Source: Mesorhizobium sp. | GTDB lineage: Bacteria > Pseudomonadota > Alphaproteobacteria > Rhizobiales > Rhizobiaceae | Direction: 5' to 3' | Assembly (NCBI RefSeq): GCF_004962245.1 | Contig: NZ_SUHQ01000032.1 | Location: 20,027-84,026, forward strand | Length of the DNA stretch: 64,000 bases | In this document: positions 45,390 through 52,940 of the stretch, piece after piece | Layout of the letters: every line of letters starts with the position of its first letter | Numbering within the stretch: position 1 is the first letter of the stretch | Notes under the pieces: generated by a model | What the model was told of the DNA's origin: nothing | What the model saw: only the letters and a program-made list of their open reading frames with translations | The model's database searches: none | Position numbers and translations under genes: made by a program

Positions 45390-47391
45390 TCACTCCGCTT
45401 CCGCCGCGCCAAACCCCGCCCCCATCGTGGCGCGGACAGCGCCCGCCCAGGGTGTCGCATGATTGTCTATGCGCATCTGGAAAATGAAGTAGGTCGGCGA
45501 GCAGAAGCCGATACCTTTCACTTTGCCAATGCCAGGCGTGTCGGGCGGCAGCGACTGGCACATATAATCCTCGCGGCAGAAACGATCGGCCGAGCAGGCC
45601 AGCCGGTTGCCGCGGTTGACCGCGCCGCCGAGGCACTGGTCGAAATTGTTGGTCGCCACGCAGGTGTCGAATTTTTTCCCGCCGACCAGCCCGCAGATCT
45701 CGCTCGGTATCGGCTTGCCCGGCTTGAAGGCGGCAAAGGCGCGGTCCTTGTCGTCGCAGCCGCGATAGGCGATGCCGGCCGGCACGCCGATCTTCGGCGG
45801 GCGGCAAGTGTAGGCGGTGCGCGAAATGTCAGGCGCGAAGGCCGCGAACTGGCCTGATATGCTATAGCGGTCGTTGAACGGCTGCGCCGGGTTACTGGCG
45901 ATCGAGCCGGTCAGGCATGGATGGCCAGAGAACATCTTTCCGCTGTCCTTGGGTAACAGGCATTGCGCCAGTTTCGTCCGCACGCCTGAAGCGGTAGCCA
46001 GCGGCGCGCAAATGGTGCCACCGCCGCACTGCCAGGTCGCGCCGAAGCGGGCCGCGTCCTCCGGCATCAGACACGGCATCGCTATCCCGGCCGGCACGTA
46101 GGCGACCTCGCCGGCAACCTTCCAATTAGCCGGCGGCGCGAAGGAGAGCGGGCGGAAGCGGTTCGGCTCCTTGCCCTCGGCGGTCGCGCGCAGCCAGGCT
46201 TCGCGCCGCGGCATCTCGGCATGAAGATGCGGCGAGATGCCGACCTCGATGCGGTTCAGCGGTGACGTCGTCTTGTCATCGAGGCCGATGAAATGGAAAC
46301 CGGCGGTCGAACCCGCCTGATGACAACCCTGGCAGGCGCCGTTATCCAGCCGCTCGACCAGCGCTTCCGGCGTGCGCACCAGCTTCAACGCTGAATAGTC
46401 GAGCCCGGAAAAATCCGCGGGCTGGAACAAGGGCGTAAACGGGTGATTGGCCTGCCTTGCGCTGCCGAAGGTCGACCACGAGATGACCTTCTTCGCCAGG
46501 AATTCATCGGGGATTTCATAGACGCCGAGGTCGACTGCCGAGAGATTGGCGCTGATATAGCCGGCGAGTTTCGCTTTCAGCACGGCGTCTTGGGCAAGCC
46601 GCGTCGTGTCGGGCGTGTTTTCCAGCGGCTTCTCGCTGATCGTCTCTCCATCGATACCGAAAATCCGCATGAGATAGGCAGCCTGCCCGCCGAATTCGGT
46701 CTCCTGGCCGGAGGGAAAGCGCACCATCTGGGCGTTGAGCTCAAGCTGCTTGAAGGCCAGCCCGGCTTTTTCCAGCGGCCCGCCGAAGAGCCAGCCGGCA
46801 TCGACGGTCTCGTCGATCTGTGGCGTCCAGCGCCCGGCAACGCCAACGCAGCCGCCATCGGCGTCCGGCGCGGCGTTGTAGACGGCGTTGAAATTGAACG
46901 GCAGGCGAAGCCAGAACCTTGCCGTTTTTCTTGAAGCTGTAGGCAAGGCGATAGATGAAACGCACCTCGCCGCAGCGCCCGTCGCCTCGTATTTCGGTGA
47001 AATCACGCCGATCGAGCCGGTTGACGACGCCGACCAGCCGGAAGCGCGCAGCGTCGGTCTTCAGCCAGCGCATGTCCATGATGCGGCCAACATTGCCGTC
47101 GGTGACTTCGTAGAGCGGTCGCCCGCCAGCCTTCATCTCGGTCCGCAGCGCAGCGACATCGCCGGCAACCGTTTCGACGATCGCGCGATAGGCCTGTGCC
47201 TTGTCGTAGAGCGTCTTCAGGTCGCCCTTGCCATCGACACCGAAAATGCCGGCGAAGTCAAAACCCTTGGCGTCGAGGGCGGCGAGCACGGCCGGGTTAT
47301 CGACGATGGTCACCGGACCTTCGGCGCGCGCGGTTTGCGCCATGAAAATGGCGACGAAGATTGCGACAAGCAGCGCGAACCGGCGGTTCAT
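45390..47391 (-). pseudogene. Secreted c-type haem protein, interrupted by a frameshift
   Basis: Two overlapping frames together encode one protein of about 667 residues. The first starts at ATG 47391 with a signal peptide (MNRRFALLVAIFVAIFMAQTARA) and runs to about 46905. The second continues to 45390. At the junction the first frame reads KNGKVLAS and the second RLPFNFNAVYNA; a missing GC dinucleotide near 46903-46911 would join them. The second part has a CQGCH haem-binding motif (46317-46338) and many Cys. The start shares a base with the nnr stop (TGATG). It could be a real inactivating mutation or a sequencing error. I recognise no named family. Confidence 0.75.
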
Positions 47392-48917
47392 CAAGGGGCC
47401 GCCCCGTTACGGGTTTCGGCAAGTTCGCGCAGCACCGGCACCAGCGCCAGCGGCAGGTCTTCGGCGATCAGCCCAGGTCCAAAACGACGGCCGGCCTCGG
47501 CGTGAATCCAGACCGCCGCGCAGGCGGCTTCGAAACCCGGCATGCCTTGCGCCATGAGGCCGGCAATGATGCCCGACAGCACGTCGCCGGAACCGGCGGT
47601 GGCCAGCCATGGCGCGCCATTGCCGTTGATCGCCGCTCTGCCATCGGGTGCCGCGATCACCGTGTCCGCGCCCTTGTAGACGACGATGGCGCCGGCGCGC
47701 TTGGCGGCAGTGCGCGCCTTGGCCAGCTTGGACAGGTTCTTGTCTCCGGCGATGTCCGCAAACAGCCTGGCGAATTCGCCCTCATGCGGCGTCAGCACCA
47801 GCGCCGGCGCGTTCGGATGACGGGCAGCTTCGAACAAAATGTTCGGCGCCTCGCGAAACGCGGTGATGCCGTCGGCATCGAGCACCAGTCCATCGATGCG
47901 GCCGTCCTGCCGCTGTTCGGCGCCCAACACCGCAAGGCCAAAATCGCGGGCTTTTTCACCGACTCCAAATCCGGGTCCGAGGACGAAGGCCGACGGCCGG
48001 CGGCCGCCGATGAATTCCTGTACGTCCGCGATGCTGTCGGCCTTGCGCAGCATGATCGAGGTCAGGTGCGCGGCATTCACTTGCAGCCCATTCGCAGGCG
48101 ACAGCACGGTCACCGCCCCCGCCCCGCTTCTGGCCGCAGCAAGCGCCGACAGCCGTGCAGCACCCGTCGCCGACGGCCCGCCGGAAAAGACGCCGACATG
48201 GCCGCGCCTGTATTTATGGGCGTCGACGACTGGGACCGGGAAATTCCCTATCCAAAGCGACTGAGTGTTCTCGAAGGTCCGCGGTTCAAGCTGCGCAATG
48301 ATGCCGTCGCCTATGCCGATGTCGGCGAGCACTAGCTCGCCGCACATCTCGCGCCCCGGCAACAGCAGATGGCCGGGCTTTTTTCGCGCGAACGTCACCG
48401 TGATCCGGGCGCGGAATGCCTGGCCGAGACTTTGGCCGCTCTCACCCGACACGCCTGAGGGCAGATCGACCGCGATGACAGGCAGGTTCAGTTCTGTCGC
48501 AACCTCGACCGCCCTGGCGGCATCGCCGGCCAGCGGCTTGGACAGCCCTGCCCCATAAAGCGCGTCGACCACGATCGCGCCCGCTTTGGTGGCAAACGCC
48601 GACAGCGGCCTGGGTTCAACCGGGCATTCCGAAGCGGCGAGTGCCGCATCGCTGCCGGCCCTGGGCGAGCCGGACGTCCACATGGTTACGTCGACGCCGC
48701 TATCATGCAGCAAGCTGGCCACGACGTAGCCGTCGCCACCGTTGTTGCCGGGACCACAAAGCACGTGGACAGCTGCCGCCGGATAACGCCTGAGCACCAC
48801 CGAGGCGACCGCCGCACCGGCGTTGCGCATAAGGTCTATGCCGGCCAGCGGGCCAGTGGCGATTGCCAGCCGATCAGCCTCGCCCATTTCGGCCGGAGAT
48901 AGAAGTTCATTGCTCAT
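47391..48917 (-). CDS. nnr: Bifunctional NAD(P)H-hydrate epimerase / ADP-dependent dehydratase
   Basis: Metabolite-repair enzyme of 508 residues. The N-terminal YjeF epimerase domain (about 1-210, with CGPGNNGGDGYVVA and DALYGAGL) interconverts the epimers of damaged NAD(P)HX. The C-terminal ribokinase-like dehydratase (about 225-500, with VLGPGFG, LTPHEGEFARLF, YKGADTVIAAPDG and ATAGSGDVLSGIIAGL) restores NAD(P)H. The fusion is usual in bacteria. It is divergent from glnB and overlaps the haem-protein gene downstream. Confidence 0.96.
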   Translation of the reverse strand: MSNELLSPAEMGEADRLAIATGPLAGIDLMRNAGAAVASVVLRRYPAAAVHVLCGPGNNGGDGYVVASLLHDSGVDVTMWTSGSPRAGSDAALAASECPVEPRPLSAFATKAGAIVVDALYGAGLSKPLAGDAARAVEVATELNLPVIAVDLPSGVSGESGQSLGQAFRARITVTFARKKPGHLLLPGREMCGELVLADIGIGDGIIAQLEPRTFENTQSLWIGNFPVPVVDAHKYRRGHVGVFSGGPSATGAARLSALAAARSGAGAVTVLSPANGLQVNAAHLTSIMLRKADSIADVQEFIGGRRPSAFVLGPGFGVGEKARDFGLAVLGAEQRQDGRIDGLVLDADGITAFREAPNILFEAARHPNAPALVLTPHEGEFARLFADIAGDKNLSKLAKARTAAKRAGAIVVYKGADTVIAAPDGRAAINGNGAPWLATAGSGDVLSGIIAGLMAQGMPGFEAACAAVWIHAEAGRRFGPGLIAEDLPLALVPVLRELAETRNGAAP

Positions 48918-48943
48918 GGGTTGCCGATCCGCATTGGCTCAAG

Positions 48944-48984
48944 CCCGATCCTTGTTCTGGTCAGAACCCCGATCCTTGTCCTGG
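48944..48984. repeat. Short direct repeat upstream of glnB
   Basis: CCCGATCCTTGTTCTGG at 48944-48960 recurs at 48968-48984 with one mismatch, a 24-bp period. No function is evident; it could be a binding-site pair or a small duplication. Confidence 0.6.
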
Positions 48985-49205
48985 GCAAACATTGTCCAGT
49001 TTTCGGTTCGAAGCAAACGGTGACGAGATGGCGCGACCTGCGAGCACATCGTTGGGGACAACGGCATCGTCCACGCACAATTGCCTGCGAAGTGCGCTAT
49101 CTGCCTAATTATTGTGCGGACGGAAGGGCTGACACTGTGTAGGTTCCCAGTGCCCATGACGCATCCAACGCAGCGAATGACGCGAATTTACGTCCCAACG
49201 CGGCA

Positions 49206-49220
49206 TGGCACCGAAATCGC
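49206..49220 (+). promoter_or_regulatory. Weaker -24/-12-like element upstream of glnB
   Basis: TGGCAC-N5-TCGC has the GG and GC dinucleotides ten bases apart as required for sigma-54, but the -12 box matches the consensus less well than the element at 49248. Confidence 0.35.
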
Positions 49221-49247
49221 GTGATACCGCTTCGAATCCCCTCAAAT

Positions 49248-49262
49248 TGGCACAGTTCGTGC
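49248..49262 (+). promoter_or_regulatory. Candidate sigma-54 promoter of glnB-glnA
   Basis: TGGCAC-AGTTC-GTGC followed by T matches the TGGCAC-N5-TTGCW consensus with one mismatch and correct GG-N10-GC spacing. The predicted start of transcription is near 49274, about 50 bp before the glnB ATG. NtrC control of glnB in rhizobia is established knowledge and fits. Confidence 0.65.
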
Positions 49263-49324
49263 TTGAAGGAGGCGCAAGCGGGGCTCACAACCCGTCTTTT
49301 TTGGCAGTGGAGGCCACTTTTTAC

Positions 49325-49663
49325 ATGAAAAAGATCGAAGCGATCATCAAGCCGTTCAAGCTAGACGAAGTGAAGGAAGCGCTTCAGGAGGCCGGGCTGC
49401 AAGGCATCACCGTTACGGAGGCCAAGGGTTTTGGCCGCCAGAAGGGCCATACCGAACTCTATCGCGGCGCCGAATATGTTGTCGATTTTCTGCCCAAGGT
49501 GAAAATCGAGGTCGTGCTCGGCGACGACGCAGTCGAAGGCGCGATCGAAGCCATTCGCAAGGCGGCCCAGACTGGCCGCATCGGCGACGGCAAGATCTTC
49601 GTTTCCAACATCGAGGAAGTCGTGCGCATCCGCACCGGCGAAACAGGGATGGACGCGGTCTGA
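49325..49663 (+). CDS. glnB: Nitrogen regulatory protein PII
   Basis: PII signal protein of 112 residues, a trimer sensing 2-oxoglutarate and ATP/ADP and, through uridylylation, glutamine. The T-loop (GFGRQKGHTELYRGAEYVVDFLPK) carries the uridylylated Tyr51. The B-loop (about TGRIGDGKIFV) and C-terminal RIRTGETGMDAV are intact. It controls NtrB phosphatase activity and glutamine synthetase adenylylation. It is followed by glnA after 54 bp in a glnBA operon. Confidence 0.98.
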   Translation: MKKIEAIIKPFKLDEVKEALQEAGLQGITVTEAKGFGRQKGHTELYRGAEYVVDFLPKVKIEVVLGDDAVEGAIEAIRKAAQTGRIGDGKIFVSNIEEVVRIRTGETGMDAV

Positions 49664-49717
49664 GGTTTCTGATTTCAGATCATCTCCTCGAAACGTCATC
49701 ACACAGGGATACATGAC

Positions 49718-51127
49718 ATGACGACAGCCAAAGACATCATGAAGCAGATCAAGGACAACGACGTGAAATTCGTCGACCTGCGCTTCACCGATCCGAAGGG
49801 CAAGCTGCAGCACGTGACGATGGACGTCGTCGAGGTCGAGGAAGACATGTTTGCCGACGGCGTCATGTTCGACGGATCCTCCATCGCCGGCTGGAAGGCA
49901 ATCAACGAGTCCGACATGGTGCTGATGCCCGATACCGAGACGGTGCATATGGACCCGTTCTTCGCACAGTCGACCATGGTCATCCTGTGCGACATTCTCG
50001 ATCCGATTTCCGGAGAATCCTACAACCGCGACCCGCGCGGCACCGCCAAGAAGGCCGAAGCCTACATGAAGGCGGAGGGCATCGGCGATCAGATCTTCGT
50101 CGGTCCGGAAGCCGAATTCTTCGTGTTCGACGACGTCAAGTACAAGGCCGACCCGTACAACACCGGCTTCAAGCTCGACTCCACCGAATTGCCGTCCAAC
50201 GACGACACCGACTACGAGACCGGCAATCTCGGCCACCGTCCGCGGACCAAGGGCGGCTATTTCCCGGTGCCGCCGATCGACTCGGCGCAGGACATGCGCT
50301 CGGAAATGCTGACCGTGCTCGCCGAAATGGGCGTGCGTGTCGAAAAGCATCACCACGAAGTGGCCGCTGCCCAGCACGAGCTCGGCATCAAGTTCGACAC
50401 GCTGGTCCGCAACGCCGACAAGATGCTGATCTACAAGTATGTCGTGCACCAGGTCGCCAATGCCTATGGCAAGACGGCCACCTTCATGCCGAAGCCGGTC
50501 TTCGGCGACAACGGCTCGGGCATGCATGTCCACCAGTCGATCTGGAAGGGCGGCAAGCCGACCTTCGCCGGCAATGAATATGCCGGCCTGTCGGAGAGCT
50601 GCCTGTTCTACATCGGCGGCATCATCAAGCACGCCAAGGCCATCAACGCCTTCACCAACCCGCTGACCAACTCCTACAAGCGTCTGGTGCCCGGCTATGA
50701 AGCGCCGGTTCTGCTCGCCTATTCAGCGCGCAACCGCTCTGCCTCCTGCCGCATTCCGTTCGGCTCGTCGCCGAAGGCCAAGCGCGTCGAGGTCCGCTTC
50801 CCCGATCCGGGCGCGAACCCCTACCTCGCCTTTGCCGCCATGTTGATGGCGGGTCTCGACGGTATCAAGAACAAGATCCATCCCGGCCAGCCGATGGACA
50901 AGGACCTCTACGACCTGCCGCCGAAGGAACTGAAGAAGATCCCGACCGTCTGCGGCTCACTGCGCGAGGCTCTCCAGAACCTCGACAAGGACCGCGGCTT
51001 CCTGAAAGCCGGCGGGGTGTTCGACGATGACCAGATCGACAGCTACATCGAGCTCAAGATGGCCGAAGTGATGCGCTTCGAAATGACCCCGCATCCGGTC
51101 GAATACGACATGTATTATTCGGTCTGA
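49718..51127 (+). CDS. glnA: Glutamine synthetase type I
   Basis: Dodecameric GSI of 469 residues, assimilating ammonia into glutamine with ATP. Signatures are FDGSSIAGW near the N-terminus, the GPEAEFFVFDDV metal site, the NGSGMHVHQSIWKGG loop, KRLVPGYEAPVLLAYSARNRSASCRIP, and the adenylylation site Tyr398 in DLYDLPPKE. The adenylylation site means activity is controlled by GlnE and PII. It is co-transcribed with glnB and ends at a strong terminator. Confidence 0.99.
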   Translation: MTTAKDIMKQIKDNDVKFVDLRFTDPKGKLQHVTMDVVEVEEDMFADGVMFDGSSIAGWKAINESDMVLMPDTETVHMDPFFAQSTMVILCDILDPISGESYNRDPRGTAKKAEAYMKAEGIGDQIFVGPEAEFFVFDDVKYKADPYNTGFKLDSTELPSNDDTDYETGNLGHRPRTKGGYFPVPPIDSAQDMRSEMLTVLAEMGVRVEKHHHEVAAAQHELGIKFDTLVRNADKMLIYKYVVHQVANAYGKTATFMPKPVFGDNGSGMHVHQSIWKGGKPTFAGNEYAGLSESCLFYIGGIIKHAKAINAFTNPLTNSYKRLVPGYEAPVLLAYSARNRSASCRIPFGSSPKAKRVEVRFPDPGANPYLAFAAMLMAGLDGIKNKIHPGQPMDKDLYDLPPKELKKIPTVCGSLREALQNLDKDRGFLKAGGVFDDDQIDSYIELKMAEVMRFEMTPHPVEYDMYYSV

Positions 51128-51148
51128 TCAGATCGGCCAACGGACAAA

Positions 51149-51184
51149 CAAAACCCCGCCGGAGTGATCCGGCGGGGTTTTTTG
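51149..51184 (+). terminator. Rho-independent terminator after glnA
   Basis: A perfect stem (AAACCCCGCCGGA and TCCGGCGGGGTTT, short loop) is followed by TTTTG. It lies between the convergent glnA and glnII genes and is nearly symmetrical, so it may serve both. Confidence 0.95.
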
Positions 51185-51297
51185 TTTGGGATGGAGAATA
51201 CTCAATCAGGCAGTTGGTATTGTCGTCCTTCGGCAAAACGCCAACCCAACGGAGCGAGGCACGGCGCAGACACCAAGGCCTACGCCGCGACGAATGC

Positions 51298-52338
51298 TCA
51301 AGCGGCGGCCGAAACCTGGGCGCTGACCGGGACCGAGGCGATCGTCTTCAGGATCTGGGAAGCGATCTGGTAGGGGTCGCCCTGCGAGTTCGGGCGGCGA
51401 TCCTCAAGATAACCTTTGTAGCCATTGTTGACGAAGGAATGAGGCACGCGGATCGAGGCGCCACGGTCGGCGATGCCATAGCTGAACCTGTTCCATGGCG
51501 CGGTCTCATGCTTGCCAGTCAAACGTTTGTCGTTGTCCGGTCCGTAGACGGCGATGTGATCCATCAGGTTCTTGTCGAAGGCGGCCATCAGCGCCTCGAA
51601 ATAGTCCTTGCCGCCGACCTCGCGCAAATGGGCGGTCGAGAAGTTGGCGTGCATGCCGGAACCGTTCCAGTCGGTGTCGCCGAGGGGTTTGCAGTGGTAT
51701 TCGATGTCGATGCCGTATTTCTCGGTGAGGCGCTGCATCAGGTAGCGGGCCATCCACATCTGGTCGGCGGCCTTCTTGGAGCCCTTGCCGAAAATCTGGA
51801 ATTCCCACTGGCCCTTGGCCACTTCGGCGTTGATGCCTTCATGGTTGATGCCGGCGGCAAGGCACTGGTCGAGATGCTCCTCGACGATCTGCCTGGCGAT
51901 GCTGCCGACGTTGCTGTAGCCGACGCCGGTGTAGTACGGGCCCTGCGGCGCAGGGTAACCGCTCTCGGGGAAGCCGAGCGGGCGGCCGTCCTTGTAGAAG
52001 AAATACTCCTGCTCGAAGCCGAACCAGGCGCCCTCGTCATCCAGGATGGTGGCGCGCTTGTTGGAAACATGCGGCGTCGCGCCGTCCGGCATCATCACTT
52101 CGCACATGACGAGCACGCCACTGGTGCGGGCCGGATCCGGATAGACGGCGACCGGCTTCAGGACGCAGTCGGAGCTGTGGCCCTCGGCCTGCATCGTCGA
52201 AGAACCATCGAAGCCCCACAGCGGAAGCTGCTCAAGCGTCGGAAATTCAGCGAATTCCTTGATCTGCGTCTTTCCACGGAGATTGGGGACCGGGGTGTAT
52301 CCATCGAGCCAAATATACTCGAGTTTGTACTTCGTCAT
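51298..52338 (-). CDS. glnII: Glutamine synthetase type II (eukaryotic-like GSII)
   Basis: GSII of 346 residues, the octameric, heat-labile enzyme of rhizobia that resembles plant and animal glutamine synthetases and is not adenylylated. Signatures are LEYIWLDGYTPVPNLRGKT, WGFDGSSTMQAEG, AWFGFEQEYFF, YTGVGYSN, EHLDQCLAAGINHEGINAEV, DWNGSGMHANFST and RGASIRVPHSF. It is expressed under nitrogen limitation by NtrC, and a consensus sigma-54 promoter lies at 52430-52444. It is convergent with glnA, only 170 bp away, and divergent from gstI. Confidence 0.99.
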   Translation of the reverse strand: MTKYKLEYIWLDGYTPVPNLRGKTQIKEFAEFPTLEQLPLWGFDGSSTMQAEGHSSDCVLKPVAVYPDPARTSGVLVMCEVMMPDGATPHVSNKRATILDDEGAWFGFEQEYFFYKDGRPLGFPESGYPAPQGPYYTGVGYSNVGSIARQIVEEHLDQCLAAGINHEGINAEVAKGQWEFQIFGKGSKKAADQMWMARYLMQRLTEKYGIDIEYHCKPLGDTDWNGSGMHANFSTAHLREVGGKDYFEALMAAFDKNLMDHIAVYGPDNDKRLTGKHETAPWNRFSYGIADRGASIRVPHSFVNNGYKGYLEDRRPNSQGDPYQIASQILKTIASVPVSAQVSAAA

Positions 52339-52659
52339 TCTAGCCTCTCGTTTGCTTTGATCACCGAACCCTGGACGGCGCCAGCGTGCCGGCCACCCAG
52401 CAGCAGCCGACCTACCGGATTATTAAAAAGCAATTCGTGTGCCATTCCTGCCGGCAAAGGATGCGGCAAAAGTGACGCTGCATCCCGACAAATTCGTTGT
52501 GCCATCAACGCAATGCGTCCGGATCAATCACAAGCACATTTCGCACAAATAGTAGGCAGTTACTGATCTTTTTGTAATCATATTGCCTAACTCGTTTGCA
52601 GAACCTATCTTCAGGAAAGATTGAATCGGCAAGGCTCTGCAGAAGAAAGGAAACCGACA
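52339..52659. promoter_or_regulatory. Divergent glnII / gstI control region
   Basis: The 321 bp between the two starts contains the glnII sigma-54 promoter (52430-52444, minus strand). A related TTCGTTGTGCCAT sequence lies at 52493-52505 but lacks the -12 GC. AT-rich DNA (52560-52590, with TTTTTGTAATCATATTGCC) may hold the gstI promoter. In Rhizobium leguminosarum this kind of region switches between glnII and gstI through NtrC (established knowledge). Confidence 0.7.
52430..52444 (-). promoter_or_regulatory. Sigma-54 promoter of glnII
   Basis: On the minus strand TGGCAC-ACGAA-TTGCT is an exact match to the -24/-12 consensus TGGCAC-N5-TTGCW. Transcription would start near 52418, giving a leader of about 80 bases before the glnII ATG at 52338. 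Confidence 0.9.
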
Positions 52660-52857
52660 ATGGAAATCCCTTCCACCCGTCAGTCGGCCAAAATCCTGAT
52701 GTTCCCGGTGGCAGCGCGTGCTTCTGCCTCAAATTTAAGCGGAAAGGCTAAGTTCGCGGCAGAGCTTGCCTCCTTGCGCAGTAATCGTACGGATTTCGGA
52801 AGCGGCTGGTATCACGAGGCGGCCATCGAGGAAGCGAAACAAGACCGGGAGAGCTAA
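52660..52857 (+). CDS. gstI: GstI-like small protein (DUF2735), inhibitor of glnII translation
   Basis: Protein of 65 residues in the DUF2735 family. The opening STRQSAKILMFPVAARA and the ending GSGWYHEAAIEEAK are the family hallmarks. In Rhizobium leguminosarum the divergent neighbour of glnII, gstI, encodes a protein of about this size that inhibits glnII translation under nitrogen sufficiency; the same position here supports the assignment, but function in this strain is inferred. The ATG at 52660 has AAGGAAA upstream. A terminator follows. Confidence 0.8.
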   Translation: MEIPSTRQSAKILMFPVAARASASNLSGKAKFAAELASLRSNRTDFGSGWYHEAAIEEAKQDRES

Positions 52858-52887
52858 GCCTTTCCTTCCACATTCTGACGAATTGCA

Positions 52888-52919
52888 AAGCCCGGCGCGA
52901 TCGCTCGCGCCGGGCTTTT
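52888..52919 (+). terminator. Rho-independent terminator after gstI
   Basis: The stem AAGCCCGGCGCGA / TCGCGCCGGGCTT is followed by TTCATTTCG, about 30 bp past the gstI stop. It can also act on the convergent MFS gene. Confidence 0.88.
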
Positions 52920-52940
52920 CATTTCGCTATCAGACCAGGA

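Larger units (their letters stand above)
48918..49324 (+). promoter_or_regulatory. glnB-glnA control region
   Basis: A 407-bp gap between nnr and glnB. It holds two -24/-12-like elements (49206-49220 and 49248-49262), a 17-bp near-perfect direct repeat (48944-48960 and 48968-48984), and a GCAC...GTGC inverted arrangement near 49076-49097 that could be an NtrC-type site but has the wrong spacer. The glnB frame extends upstream to 49205 without family sequence. Confidence 0.6.

Noticed and set aside
49076..49097. GCAC...GTGC inverted words upstream of glnB as an NtrC site
   Set aside because: The spacer is much longer than in the NtrC consensus; kept only as a mention in the control region entry.
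52486..52505. Second TTCGTTGTGCCAT sequence upstream of glnII as another sigma-54 promoter
   Set aside because: The -12 GC is absent at the required distance, although the -24 half is intact.
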